A DNA stretch of 64,000 bases from Halomonas sp. TD01 (GTDB taxonomy: Bacteria; Pseudomonadota; Gammaproteobacteria; Pseudomonadales; Halomonadaceae), in assembly GCF_923868895.1 (NCBI RefSeq), contig NZ_OV350343.1:1054001-1118000 (forward strand), in the 5' to 3' direction. Position numbers and translations under genes: made by a program. The notes beneath the pieces are model-generated. The model made no database searches. It had not been told where the DNA came from and saw only the letters and a program-made list of their open reading frames with translations. The stretch's first letter is position 1. Every line of letters begins with the position of its first letter. Positions 29,382 through 38,574 of the stretch are shown piece by piece.

Positions 29382-29678
29382 CTACCGACGCTCTTGACGA
29401 GGAGTTAACCCTTCTTCAGATAACTCAAATACCCATACAAGAAGCTCCGCAACCACCTGATATAAACTTGCGGGGATCTCGGCATCGAGATCTAACTGCA
29501 TCAGCAGTGCCACAAGCTCAGGTGCATCGTGCACATAAATTCCTTGGCGCTGAGCCTCTGCCATAATCCGTTCCGCCAACTCACCGTAACCTTTAGCGAT
29601 TACCCGCGGCGCTTGATCTTTATCTTGATAGGCTAGTGCGACGGCTTGACGTCGATGCTCACCCGAGGTCGCCATCAT
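29382..29678 (-). CDS. FlhB C-terminal-domain protein (FhlB-like)
   Basis: A 98-aa protein matching only the cytoplasmic C-terminal piece of FlhB (AVALAYQ, APRVIAKGYGELAERI, DAEIPASLYQVVAELLVWVF). The residues in place of the NPTH cleavage motif are HRRQ, so it resembles the product of FlhB cleavage. Such stand-alone proteins are known next to second fliK genes and can stand in for the FlhB tail in some bacteria. Its start lies inside the end of the second fliK gene (20-nt overlap). Either of two adjacent ATGs (29678 or 29675) could be used. Confidence 0.82.
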   Translation of the reverse strand: MMATSGEHRRQAVALAYQDKDQAPRVIAKGYGELAERIMAEAQRQGIYVHDAPELVALLMQLDLDAEIPASLYQVVAELLVWVFELSEEGLTPRQERR

Positions 29679-30888
29679 GGCTCTCCAAAGTGGCGTAGTG
29701 CGCTTTCACCTGAACACTGCGAAAATCTAACGCCTGCAGGCGATTTTCTAAACGCTCAAGCCCCTGCTGCAGGGACTGGTACGTCGAAGCAGTATCCGTT
29801 GTCAGATCGATGCTTAACACCGACTGGTAAAGCCTGAGCGACGCACTAAACGCCCCCAGATTAGGCACGTCGAGCTGCATATCTGACTGCCAGCCATCAT
29901 CACCGCCTGCCTCTTGCTCGGTGCTTTCTCGCTCATCCTCCCGGGTTGGCATATGAATGACTAATGCCATGAAAATACCGGCCCAAACATCACCTTCCCA
30001 GCGGATAGTCGGCATCACAAGCATATCAAGTTGCTGACGTACTAGGCTCTGCAAACTTTCATGCACAATCTCACGGCCAGCACGCACTAGCGAACTATCT
30101 TCTATTATCCGCGCACTTGCCATATCAATACTAGCAGAAGCGCTCACCGAAACAGTGGCAGGCACACTGTCACGCTGCACGCCCACTGGCAGCCTGCTAT
30201 CCATTGGCATAGGTACGGCAGATCGCATCAAGCCAGCTTGATCACTTGCAACCGGTAACAGCAGCGAGTTCGGCAGTATGGCAACGTTTGTATTACTCGC
30301 ACCCAATGTGGCACTTGCCGCAAAAGGAGGCATTACAAACGTGGCAACACTGGCAGGCAGTATAGGTCGTGGGCCTGGCTGCATCTGCGGTTCTCGTAGC
30401 AATTGTTGCCGTGAAGACTCTCCTTGAAACCATCGCTTTAAATGAGATTCGTAAAACAGACCGCTATCACGGATGCTGCTTTCTAACCGATTCGCCAGCG
30501 CCGGGGCAGAGGCTATTTCCTGCCCCCCCATCAATGGCGCTTGAGGGCGTATCATCGCGGGCGGTGCGGGAAAACGCAGCAATACATCGGCGATGGTACG
30601 GGCAGCTGGGCTAAGGTGAGTTTGTGTCGAGCCTGGCGGTGCGTTGGCTGTGTCTCCCTTAGCGGGCAGCCGTTGCCCATCAAGCGAGGAGGAAAGACGC
30701 CGAAGATCATCGAGTGGCGATGAGAGAGGGCGCCCATCCAGGCTTGAATCCCCTTGCAGCGCGCGCGGCCCCTCACCCGGAGGTATCGGCTGCACGGGCG
30801 CATTAAGCGGACGCTGGGACAACTCGCCGCCCTTGCGCCCAAGCACTTGGTGCATGAGCGTATCGATCAGTGGCGTAATGCCACTCAC
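29659..30888 (-). CDS. Second FliK-like hook-length control protein
   Basis: Protein of 409 aa. Residues 1-280 are low-complexity and poorly conserved. The C-terminal part (about 285-405) resembles the FliK substrate-specificity domain (PNLGAFSASLRLYQSVLSIDL, then a helical end SVQVKAHY), although the usual core LxPxxLGxVxV is weak. It differs from the main FliK at 40442. The start is GTG and overlaps the fliT stop (GTGA). The neighbouring FlhB-tail gene suggests the pair acts on the export switch. Confidence 0.7.
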   Translation of the reverse strand: MSGITPLIDTLMHQVLGRKGGELSQRPLNAPVQPIPPGEGPRALQGDSSLDGRPLSSPLDDLRRLSSSLDGQRLPAKGDTANAPPGSTQTHLSPAARTIADVLLRFPAPPAMIRPQAPLMGGQEIASAPALANRLESSIRDSGLFYESHLKRWFQGESSRQQLLREPQMQPGPRPILPASVATFVMPPFAASATLGASNTNVAILPNSLLLPVASDQAGLMRSAVPMPMDSRLPVGVQRDSVPATVSVSASASIDMASARIIEDSSLVRAGREIVHESLQSLVRQQLDMLVMPTIRWEGDVWAGIFMALVIHMPTREDERESTEQEAGGDDGWQSDMQLDVPNLGAFSASLRLYQSVLSIDLTTDTASTYQSLQQGLERLENRLQALDFRSVQVKAHYATLESHDGDLG

Positions 30889-31292
30889 GTTAGCCCCTTC
30901 TCCTGGCCGCTATCGGAATCGAAGAGCGCAGTTTCACCTTGCTGAGGTGCATAAGCACGATGCAGACTTCGCTGGCGTTGAGAAACACCTATCAACTTGC
31001 CTAGCTCATCCCGCCTAGCCACCAAACGACGGCGAATTTCAACATCATGCTCGAGAATGCTCTCCAGCAACTCTGCCTTTCGCTTCCGGGCATCATCATC
31101 AAGCACGGTCTCGCTATCGCGCTTACGCAGCGCTTCAACCGACATCACGTAGTGGGTACGCTGCTCTATAAGCTCTGCCCACTGCTCCGCATTCGCGAGC
31201 TCGTGCATTTGTGTCACACAGGTGAGTAGCTTGGCATACGCATCAATGAGCGCTTGCTGGGCGTTTTCACGAGCAGTTTCAGAAGCCGACAT
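30885..31292 (-). CDS. fliT: Flagellar chaperone FliT
   Basis: Short helical protein (135 aa) of the FliT family, the chaperone of the filament cap FliD and, in enteric bacteria, an inhibitor of FlhDC. The call rests on size, helical composition and position directly after fliS. The ATG at 31292 follows GAGG by 6 nt; a GTG four codons upstream overlaps that site. Eight nt separate it from fliS. Confidence 0.8.
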   Translation of the reverse strand: MSASETARENAQQALIDAYAKLLTCVTQMHELANAEQWAELIEQRTHYVMSVEALRKRDSETVLDDDARKRKAELLESILEHDVEIRRRLVARRDELGKLIGVSQRQRSLHRAYAPQQGETALFDSDSGQEKGLT

Positions 31293-31300
31293 GCTTTGCC

Positions 31301-31717
31301 TCACGCACTTTGCTGTTGACCGATTTCACGCCATGCAGAGGCGATATCTTCAAGCAAACGTTCTGCTTGGTTGAGGCTGTCTTCATCGTTTCGAAGGTTA
31401 GCGGCTAACAATAAGCGGGAAATGTAGTCATAGAGAGAAGCAAGGCGCTCAGCAATATCACCACCCTTCTCTTGATCCAGCGAGGCCGTCAGGCCGTTAT
31501 TGATAATGTCCAACGCCTTGGAAATCGACTTTCCTTTTTCAGCCGTGTGGCCTGCCTGCATATGAATACGCGCCGCACGGATGGACGCTTGAGCACCATC
31601 AAACAGCATTACGATGAGCTGATGGGGATCAGCTGACATAACGCCGCTTTCCACGCCAACGCGGGCGTAGGCCTTGGCACCTCGGCCATAAGCGGCGCCA
31701 CCGCGAGAGTATGTCAT
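31301..31717 (-). CDS. fliS: Flagellin chaperone FliS
   Basis: Flagellin export chaperone (138 aa). Typical marks: a YxR N-terminus (MTYSRGGAAYGRGAKAYARV), SADPHQLIVMLFDGA, and helices ending in a C-terminal WREI segment. The ATG at 31717 has GGAGA about 8 nt upstream; the longer open frame to 31762 has no start support. Transcribed from a sigma-28 promoter 113 nt upstream. Its client flagellin gene is not in this window. Confidence 0.95.
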   Translation of the reverse strand: MTYSRGGAAYGRGAKAYARVGVESGVMSADPHQLIVMLFDGAQASIRAARIHMQAGHTAEKGKSISKALDIINNGLTASLDQEKGGDIAERLASLYDYISRLLLAANLRNDEDSLNQAERLLEDIASAWREIGQQQSA

Positions 31718-31829
31718 AAGCGGGCTCTCCTTTATTAATGTGAACAACAGCCACACAATCAACGGCTCACGCTGTTTCTCGCTAGCTATTTAACGTTCAA
31801 AATCGAGCTTATTTACTCGGCTATAAATG

Positions 31830-31856
31830 TTATCGGCGTCTGACCAATAGACTTTA
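31830..31856 (-). promoter_or_regulatory. Sigma-28 (FliA) promoter for fliS-fliT
   Basis: The minus strand reads TAAAGTCT, 11 nt, GCCGATAA. The -10 is a perfect match and the -35 differs at one base from TAAAGTTT. The start of transcription should fall near 31823, giving a leader of about 105 nt. Confidence 0.9.
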
Positions 31857-31913
31857 ATGTTTACCTTACTTTTCGCTCAGAAAGTTTCGCCCTCTTTGCC
31901 AAGCGGTCAACAG

Positions 31914-33605
31914 CTACGTCGACACCGCCACTTCACGCGTTGGCTTACCCAATCTTTCCAGAACGTCCCCGCGCAGCGTATTGCCCAAGGTCTCGCGCAT
32001 GGGCGACTCCGCCTGACGAGTCAGCGTCACTTCAGCCGGTGCGCCCTGCTCATCAAGGCGAACAATCCAAGCCATCTGTTCACTGGAAAAATGCACCAGC
32101 GACCCCACCGGCAGTGGTTTGAAATGCTCGATATAGCGCTTGGTCCAACGAGGATCAAATTGGTGAGGGTGACTCAGCAAATGACGATAAATTTGCTGAG
32201 CTGTTTTGGCAGGTCGGTCTGCTCGATCGCGCCGCATTGCTTCTACCACATCGACCACAGCACTCGCTTTCGCCAGTTCGTTAATATCACTGCCGGTTAG
32301 ACCTTCAGGATAGCCGCTACCATCCAGCCGTTCATTAATCCCGCCAATTACCGCCTGGGCAACGGCAGCAGAAAGCCACTGGCAGTGCTGAAGGCGATCT
32401 AACAGCAACGACACATGCTCACTCATGGCTTGACGGTGGGTGGCTTCGAACTGTGGCGCCTTGAACAGTATTTGCGGAACGAGCGCTTTACCAAGATCGT
32501 GCACTAAACCACTCGCAACGATCGCTTTGCGTACGTCACCGGGCATATTTGCGCCGACCAGATCGAGCAAATGCACGGCCACTGCAATTCCATGGCGAAC
32601 TAAAAGCGGCTCAGGCGACAGGCAGCGCGTAGCAAACAACAGCGCCTCACGGTCTTCCTCATGGAGCAACAAAAGACGGTCTGCATTACGTGATAGCTGG
32701 CGAGAATCGATATCGCTGCCTTGTTGCAACAGCAGCAGTTGAGCATCCAGGTAAGCCGCTATTTTCACCAAGCGCCGCGCCATTGGCGTTGCATATCGTC
32801 GAATATCACGCCGCCCGACATGCTCATTTCCTGTCGTGCGCTTGCCAGGTTGTTCAAATAGCGGCGATGGCTGACGATCATCTTGCGCTTCTTTTTTATA
32901 GCGAGCGGCTTCGCGCTCTATTTCGCAGACAAAATACCAAATTTGCCGCTCTTGCTCGGAAGTGCAATTCGCAAAACGAAAGCCTACGCGCAATAAATGT
33001 CGCTCAGGATCGGTTTTTTGATGGCGTGGCACTGCCTGCACTTCAAAATAGGTGCCATCTGGAAACGTAAAAGCAAGCGTTAGCGACAGGTCGGCTTCAG
33101 CTAACACGCCACTGGCGGTCAGCGGCAGCTCTATTTGGCAGCCATCTTGGGAAAGGTCGCGCAGCTCCCCGTGAACTCCTTCACCGCTTTCGCCACATAT
33201 AGAGGCGGCCACAACCATACCTAAACGCAGTTCAGCGCGAAACGATTCACGGCGCTGGAGCACTTCCAGGGTAGCGGGATAGTCGCTACAGCATAAAAAA
33301 CGCCCCCCAACATGGCGGGCTTCGGTTAACGATAGTAGCGGCGTGCGCACCACTTTGCCCTGGGACTGGCCGCGCAGGAAAAATGACTCACCCTGCTGTA
33401 AACGACTTAACAGATGATCGACCGAAGATAAGTCCATCACTAACGTTTTGCCAGCGTACTGCTCCATTAACACGATAGGCTCTGGACGTGCTTCCGCGGA
33501 AGCCAAACAAAGCGACACGCCTCCCCCTTCGATCATGGTATTTAAAAGAGAGCTTACTGCCGTTGGGCTGGTAACACTTTCATATTCATCTTGTTGGACT
33601 GACAT
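31914..33605 (-). CDS. PilZ domain protein fused to a degenerate HD-GYP-like domain
   Basis: Protein of 563 aa. Residues 1-115 look like the YcgR-type N-terminal domain. A PilZ domain follows with its c-di-GMP motif RRESFR (118-123) and DLSQDG (150-155). After a linker, residues about 310-490 resemble an HD-GYP domain. HD is kept (369-370, LVHDLGK), as are a later SEH histidine and DGSGYP, but the HH of HHExxDGxGYP is replaced by IN. Known HD-GYP enzymes need those histidines for metal, so it may be inactive or altered. ATG chosen at 33605; the ribosome site is weak. It may act as a c-di-GMP brake on the motor, like YcgR. Confidence 0.8.
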   Translation of the reverse strand: MSVQQDEYESVTSPTAVSSLLNTMIEGGGVSLCLASAEARPEPIVLMEQYAGKTLVMDLSSVDHLLSRLQQGESFFLRGQSQGKVVRTPLLSLTEARHVGGRFLCCSDYPATLEVLQRRESFRAELRLGMVVAASICGESGEGVHGELRDLSQDGCQIELPLTASGVLAEADLSLTLAFTFPDGTYFEVQAVPRHQKTDPERHLLRVGFRFANCTSEQERQIWYFVCEIEREAARYKKEAQDDRQPSPLFEQPGKRTTGNEHVGRRDIRRYATPMARRLVKIAAYLDAQLLLLQQGSDIDSRQLSRNADRLLLLHEEDREALLFATRCLSPEPLLVRHGIAVAVHLLDLVGANMPGDVRKAIVASGLVHDLGKALVPQILFKAPQFEATHRQAMSEHVSLLLDRLQHCQWLSAAVAQAVIGGINERLDGSGYPEGLTGSDINELAKASAVVDVVEAMRRDRADRPAKTAQQIYRHLLSHPHQFDPRWTKRYIEHFKPLPVGSLVHFSSEQMAWIVRLDEQGAPAEVTLTRQAESPMRETLGNTLRGDVLERLGKPTREVAVST

Positions 33606-33928
33606 TCTCGTCTCGCTCACTACCACGTTGTTATGACGCCACGTTATTGCGCACCCACCAAAAGGCGACAGAGCATATCAGAACCCTCTAGGCTGCCGTA
33701 TGCCCATTAAAGATCTAACGACCTATTTCATTTATTTATCGTCAATAAGCAACAACGATAAACCAGCAATGGCAGCCAGGATGGTCTGCAACCAAAGCCT
33801 GCGCTATGCAAAAAATAAAGTTCGTAGCGCGCCTGCCGATAGTAATAAAGAGGCCTATAGCTACGATCCGACGGCCTTGCCACCTTTTGCCACCCCGCCA
33901 CGTGGCTTTCCTTTAAAGGATTATCCCT
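33606..33928. other. Intergenic region between the divergent PilZ/HD-GYP gene and flaG
   Basis: 323 nt without a gene I can support. It holds the flaG sigma-28 promoter (33816-33842) and must contain the promoter of the PilZ gene, for which I see no sigma-28 match. An 82-codon open frame across it runs through the promoter and is taken as chance. Confidence 0.6.
33816..33842 (+). promoter_or_regulatory. Sigma-28 (FliA) promoter for flaG
   Basis: TAAAGTTC, 11 nt, GCCGATAG: each half differs at one base from the consensus. Transcription should begin near 33849, about 80 nt before the flaG start. Confidence 0.9.
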
Positions 33929-34300
33929 ATGGGCCCACTGTTAATTGATGAGCTAGTCTCAATAGCAACAACTCCATATCAACCAGCTAATTTCCAACCA
34001 ACAGCCAATCAACAAACATCGTCGAAGCAGACACCGGGTATTCCAGGCGTTGGCGGGGAGCAAGCTGAGCCTCGCAGCGTGAGCAAAGAATCACTTGCGG
34101 AGCCTATTCAGCGGATAAACGAAACATTTCGGCCACGAGGGTTAGAGTTTGCACTGAGTGAACAATCTGGGCGCGTTATCACGAAAGTCATCGACCGCGA
34201 AACCGGTGATGTTATTCGCCAAATACCGGCCGAAGAGGTGCTGCTCGTCGCAGAGCGACTGGAAGAATTACAAGGGCGAATTATTTCTCTAGAAGCCTGA
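33929..34300 (+). CDS. flaG: FlaG-family flagellar protein
   Basis: FlaG-type protein (123 aa). A variable Gln/Thr-rich first half is followed by the family core: LEFALSEQSGRVITKVIDRET and VIRQIPAEEVL (about residues 69-107). FlaG proteins affect filament length in several bacteria. AAAGGA lies 8 nt before the ATG. It is monocistronic by appearance: a sigma-28 promoter in front, a hairpin behind and convergent fliE beyond. It usually neighbours fliC and fliD, which are missing here. Confidence 0.9.
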   Translation: MGPLLIDELVSIATTPYQPANFQPTANQQTSSKQTPGIPGVGGEQAEPRSVSKESLAEPIQRINETFRPRGLEFALSEQSGRVITKVIDRETGDVIRQIPAEEVLLVAERLEELQGRIISLEA

Positions 34301-34311
34301 CCTAGCGATAG

Positions 34312-34350
34312 GAGAGATTACTCCGCCACAGCCAGTGATCTCTCTTCCCT
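34312..34350 (+). terminator. Hairpin after flaG
   Basis: 11-bp arms GAGAGATTACT / AGTGATCTCTC (34312-34322 and 34334-34344, one G-T pair) with an 11-nt loop. The T-run is short, so it is a moderate terminator between convergent flaG and fliE. Confidence 0.55.
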
Positions 34351-34432
34351 ATGTCACCAGCCGATTACACTACTCGTCTTTTTCATTAACACTTGTCATC
34401 GGCTTTTTTCGACGCCAACGAACAGGCGCTAT

Positions 34433-34759
34433 CTAAACCTGCATATTCATCACGTCGCGATAGGCCGTTACCAAACGATTACGAACCTGTAGCCCCATCT
34501 GAAAAGCAACGCTCGCTTTCTGCATATCAACCATCACGTCACTCAACTCAACATTCGGCTCGCCTGCCTGAAAAGCCGTCGCCTTCGTGTTAGCGGCCTG
34601 CTGTAACCGATTGATACGTTGAATAGACGCCTGCAGCTCGCTGCCAAAACTGCCCTGCCCCACCGCGGTGGCAATATGTTCACCCTTAATAGGCTGGGCT
34701 GCCTGAGTGGCTAAACCTTGCATTTGCTGCAGCGCTGATTGTATGGCAGGTGAACTCAT
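34433..34759 (-). CDS. fliE: Hook-basal body protein FliE
   Basis: Small MS ring-rod junction protein (108 aa). Typical FliE C-terminus: VELSDVMVDMQKASVAFQ and VRNRLVTAYRDVMNMQV. The ATG at 34759 follows GAGG by 7 nt; a GTG two codons earlier overlaps the spacer. It is transcribed away from fliF, with a 257-nt shared upstream region, as in enteric bacteria. Confidence 0.95.
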   Translation of the reverse strand: MSSPAIQSALQQMQGLATQAAQPIKGEHIATAVGQGSFGSELQASIQRINRLQQAANTKATAFQAGEPNVELSDVMVDMQKASVAFQMGLQVRNRLVTAYRDVMNMQV

Positions 34760-35016
34760 AAGCACGCCTCATCCGAAGGAAGGTGAAGTAATAACAAAAG
34801 CCTACCACTGGTAGCAGAACACTCATACGTACAAATACGCCTTAAAAGCCAACCTGTTCGTTCATTTATGCTCGACCTGCCCCAGGATAATGGCGTCCAT
34901 CACAATTCCGCTTCATCTTTTTAGCGGATAACCGCGATTGACGGATATTAGCCTATGCCTTCTTTGGTGATGCGCCTGAGCCGTCATCAGTTTTGCCTGC
35001 CCTCGTGGAGGCACGC

Positions 35017-36774
35017 ATGAGCGAAACTGGTGCTACGGCAGGCCGTCAGAATAGTACGACACAACATGCACCCCGCAGCGGAACGGCAGAAAATGACACC
35101 AAAAGCCCCTCAACGGTTGAGCGCACGTTAAAACAGCTGCGCGGCAACCCGTTGGTTGTGCTGTTGGTCGCTGCTGCGGCTTCTATTGCGATTATTGCCG
35201 CGCTTTTCATGTGGGCCAGCAGCCCAGAGTATCGGGTTCTGTATAGCAACCTGAATGAAGCCGATGGCGGTCGCATTATTGCGGAGCTGGACAGCCGCGG
35301 CGTTCCCTATCAGTTTAGCGAGGGCGGCCAGGCGCTGTTAATCCCAAGCGATCAGGTGCATACGCTAAGGCTACAACTTGCTGAGCAAGGGCTCCCCCGT
35401 GGCGGCAACTTGGGCTTTGAGCTGATGGAGAATCAAGCCTTTGGTATCAGCCAGTTTGCTGAACAAGTTAACTTTCAACGAGGCCTTGAAGGTGAGCTGT
35501 CTCGCTCCATTGAATCACTGGGGCCCGTTGATAAGGTTCGCGTACACCTTTCGATGGCCAAGCCTTCGGTCTTTATTCGTGACCGCGAGCCAGCCAAGGC
35601 TTCGGTTGTACTGACACTGTTACCTGGACGCGTTCTAGGTGAGGGCCAAGTCAGCGCCATCGTTCATATGGTATCTAGCAGTGTTCCTGAGCTGGCACCA
35701 GAAGACGTTACCATTGTGGACCAGAATGGCCGCCTGCTTTCGTCTACAGCGTCACAAGGAAACGACCTGGATGGCTCTCAGCTTGCTTACATCGCAGAAG
35801 TCGAACGCTCCTATCAGCGCCGTATCGAAAACATCTTGTCCCCCATTCTTGGGAATGACAACGTACGAGCCCAGGTAGCGGCACAGATCGACTTTTCTCG
35901 CCGCGAGCAGACCTCCGAGCGCTATGCGCCCAACCAGGCCCCCAATGAGTCTGCGGTCCGTAGCCGCCAGCTTAGCCTGTCTTTCGATGGTGAAGATCCG
36001 CTAGCAACTGGCATCCCTGGTGCACTCAGCAACACCCCTCCAGGTGTAGCGCCAGCGCTCATTAATCAGCCCGATGCTGATGAAGAAGGCGCTGAGGTGC
36101 CTGAAAACGCTTTACAAAACCTGCGTCAAGAAGATGTCGTGAACTATGAAGTTGACCGCAGCATTGAACACATTCAGCACCGCCTTGGCCAGGTAGAACG
36201 TCTGTCAGCCGCGGTCGTCGTCAATTTCCGTCAGGTTGTTAATGACGAGGGCGAAGTAGAGCAAGTTGCTCTCAGCCCAGAAGAAGTTGCCCAGCTTGAA
36301 CGTTTGGTTCAACAGGCAATGGGCTTTTCGCAAGCGCGTGGTGATCAGGTGGAAGTCGTCAACACGCCTTTCGCCAGTGTCGATGACAGCGCGTCTGATG
36401 TCGTTTGGTGGCAACAGCCGGAAACACTGTCCATCGCCTCAACCCTGGGCCGCTATCTGCTTGTCGCCCTGGCAATCCTGTTGCTCTATCTGCTGATCCT
36501 ACGGCCACTAATCAAGCGCTATACCCAGCCGCCCGTTATGGCTGCCGCCATGCCTGGCACTACGTTTAGCGCCAGCGTTGGGGGCGAAGAGGACGAGCAA
36601 GAGGGCGAGGCGTCTGAATCTGGTGAGGGCGAAGATACCTACAGCAGCAAGCCCAAACGGCGACGCAAAACCTCGCTGTACGAACACAATCTTAACGACC
36701 TGCGTGAAATGGCCCAGGAAGACCCCCGCATGGTCGCAATGATTATCCGCAGCTGGATGAACACTCATGAGTAG
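35017..36774 (+). CDS. fliF: Flagellar MS-ring protein FliF
   Basis: MS-ring protein (585 aa). Two membrane helices (about 45-67 and 465-487) flank the periplasmic ring-building region, with [23 protein letters not shown] and [15 protein letters not shown]. The cytoplasmic C-terminus that binds FliG is present ([22 protein letters not shown], split over the end). GGAGG lies 5 nt before the ATG at 35017; the frame extends eight codons further but without support. First gene of the fliF-R run. Confidence 0.96.
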   Translation: MSETGATAGRQNSTTQHAPRSGTAENDTKSPSTVERTLKQLRGNPLVVLLVAAAASIAIIAALFMWASSPEYRVLYSNLNEADGGRIIAELDSRGVPYQFSEGGQALLIPSDQVHTLRLQLAEQGLPRGGNLGFELMENQAFGISQFAEQVNFQRGLEGELSRSIESLGPVDKVRVHLSMAKPSVFIRDREPAKASVVLTLLPGRVLGEGQVSAIVHMVSSSVPELAPEDVTIVDQNGRLLSSTASQGNDLDGSQLAYIAEVERSYQRRIENILSPILGNDNVRAQVAAQIDFSRREQTSERYAPNQAPNESAVRSRQLSLSFDGEDPLATGIPGALSNTPPGVAPALINQPDADEEGAEVPENALQNLRQEDVVNYEVDRSIEHIQHRLGQVERLSAAVVVNFRQVVNDEGEVEQVALSPEEVAQLERLVQQAMGFSQARGDQVEVVNTPFASVDDSASDVVWWQQPETLSIASTLGRYLLVALAILLLYLLILRPLIKRYTQPPVMAAAMPGTTFSASVGGEEDEQEGEASESGEGEDTYSSKPKRRRKTSLYEHNLNDLREMAQEDPRMVAMIIRSWMNTHE

Positions 36775-37774
36775 CCCGATTGCCGAGATGACCGGCGCAC
36801 GCAAAAGCGCCATTCTCTTGCTTGCGCTGGACGAAGATAGCGCGGCGGAGGTTTTCAAGTTCCTCAGCGCCAGCGAAGTACAAGACATCAGTATGGAAAT
36901 GGCCCGCTTGCATCAAGTCTCACACGAAGACATGAAAGCAGTGCTCGAAGCCTTCCATAAAGAAACCGAAGAGTTTGTGGCGTTAAACCTCAACTCCAGT
37001 GAGCATATTCGTTCGGTACTCACCAAAGCATTGGGTAGCGAACGTGCCACCAGCCTCATCGAAGATATTCTCGAGACCACGGGCGGAAACTCGGGCATTG
37101 ATGCGCTGAATCTCATGGAAGCCTCCATGGTGTCTGAGCTGATCCGCGACGAACATCCGCAGATTATCGCCACTATTCTGGTTCATCTGGATCGGCACCA
37201 GGCGGCCGATATTCTTGAGCTGTTTGAAGAGAAGCTGCGTAACGATGTGGTATTGCGGATTGCGACCTTCAGCGGCGTTCAGCCTGCCGCGCTGCAAGAA
37301 CTGACAGAAGTTTTAACCAGCATGCTGGATGGTCAAAACCTCAAGCGCAGCAAGATGGGTGGCGTGAGAACGGCGGCCGAGATTCTCAACCTGATGAACT
37401 CCTCTCAGGAAGAAGTGGCCATCGAAACAGTTCGCTCCCACAGCGAAGATTTGGCTCAAAAAATTATCGACGAAATGTTCCTGTTCGAGAACCTTCTCGA
37501 CCTCGACAATCGTGCGATTCAGATGGTGCTTCAAGAAGTCGAAACCAACTCCTTGGTGGTGGCCCTCAAGGGTGCCCAGGAAGCGTTGGTCGACAAGTTC
37601 CTGCGCAATATGTCGCAGCGGGCTGCGGATCTTGTTCGCGAGGATATGGAAGCCCGAGGCCCTATCCGCGTTTCACAGGTAGAAACCGAACAGAAAGCTA
37701 TTCTGCAGGTAGTGCGCCGATTGGCTGATTCCGGTGAGATCGTCTTAGCGGGCGGGGACGATGAGTATGTCTAA
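36767..37774 (+). CDS. fliG: Flagellar motor switch protein FliG
   Basis: Rotor protein (335 aa) that contacts the stator. N-terminal FliF-binding part ([23 protein letters not shown]), middle domain with the EHPQ motif ([11 protein letters not shown], about 124-134), and a C-terminal domain with the charged torque helix ([25 protein letters not shown]). The start overlaps the end of fliF by 8 nt. Confidence 0.97.
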   Translation: MSSPIAEMTGARKSAILLLALDEDSAAEVFKFLSASEVQDISMEMARLHQVSHEDMKAVLEAFHKETEEFVALNLNSSEHIRSVLTKALGSERATSLIEDILETTGGNSGIDALNLMEASMVSELIRDEHPQIIATILVHLDRHQAADILELFEEKLRNDVVLRIATFSGVQPAALQELTEVLTSMLDGQNLKRSKMGGVRTAAEILNLMNSSQEEVAIETVRSHSEDLAQKIIDEMFLFENLLDLDNRAIQMVLQEVETNSLVVALKGAQEALVDKFLRNMSQRAADLVREDMEARGPIRVSQVETEQKAILQVVRRLADSGEIVLAGGDDEYV

Positions 37775-38534
37775 CACCAAAACGCCTGAATTTGACCGCC
37801 ACGGCAGTTGGCGTCGCTGGCAGATGGATGAGCTGGCCGAGCAGCCGGCAAGCGCACAACAAGGTGGCATGCCAGCGCCTTCCGCCCAGCAGCGCAAAGT
37901 AGAGGCGGCGAAGAAAGCAGCCGAGCAGGCACGCCAACGTGAAGAGCAGGAACGCCAGGCGCTTTACGAACGCATTCGTCAGGAAGCAGAGGAAGTGGGT
38001 TATCAAGATGGCTTAGCGCGAGGTCATCAAGAAGGTCTTGAACAAGGCCTTAGCGAAGGGCGAGCCCAAGCAGAGACAGAGCTTGAACAACACATACACA
38101 AAACCGTGGCGCCCCTTCGGTCACTCGCAAAGCAGTTTTCTGATGCGCTAGAGCGTATTGATGAGACGGTGGCACACGACCTCGCCGAGCTTGCCCTGGC
38201 AACCGGCAAACAATTAGCCGCAGACGCGCTGCAAGAGAGCCCTGAGCAAATTCTTGAGATCGTTCGTGAACTGCTCCACACCGAACCACCGCTCGTAGGC
38301 CAGCAACGTCTTTGGCTTAACCCGCAAGATCATGCGCTAGTGAAAGAGCATCTCGGTAGCGAGCTTCAAGCAGCCAGTTGGTCGCTTCAGCCAGATGATC
38401 TACTCGCTCGTGGTGGGTGCCGAATCACCAGTGCCCAAGGTGAGCTGGACGCTACGTTTGAAAGCCGCTGGCAGTCTGTGGTTGCCCAGTTACGCAAACG
38501 CCATCACAACAGTGATTCCCCATCCTCTAGTTAA
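37761..38534 (+). CDS. fliH: Flagellar export ATPase regulator FliH
   Basis: FliH (257 aa) binds and restrains the FliI ATPase. A charged, glutamine-rich helical N-terminal half includes the GxxxG-like run ([20 protein letters not shown]) typical of FliH. The C-terminal half is the FliI-binding domain ([23 protein letters not shown]). The ATG overlaps fliG by 14 nt; a second ATG two codons later is possible. Confidence 0.93.
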   Translation: MSMSNTKTPEFDRHGSWRRWQMDELAEQPASAQQGGMPAPSAQQRKVEAAKKAAEQARQREEQERQALYERIRQEAEEVGYQDGLARGHQEGLEQGLSEGRAQAETELEQHIHKTVAPLRSLAKQFSDALERIDETVAHDLAELALATGKQLAADALQESPEQILEIVRELLHTEPPLVGQQRLWLNPQDHALVKEHLGSELQAASWSLQPDDLLARGGCRITSAQGELDATFESRWQSVVAQLRKRHHNSDSPSSS

Positions 38535-38574
38535 TACAAGGGTTGACGCAAACGTTGATGACACAGGTAATGCA

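Noticed and set aside
33700..33948. 82-codon frame before flaG
   Set aside because: It contains the flaG sigma-28 promoter and runs into flaG in another frame.
34922..34933. Palindrome GCGGATAACCGC upstream of fliF
   Set aside because: Only 4-bp arms; likely chance.
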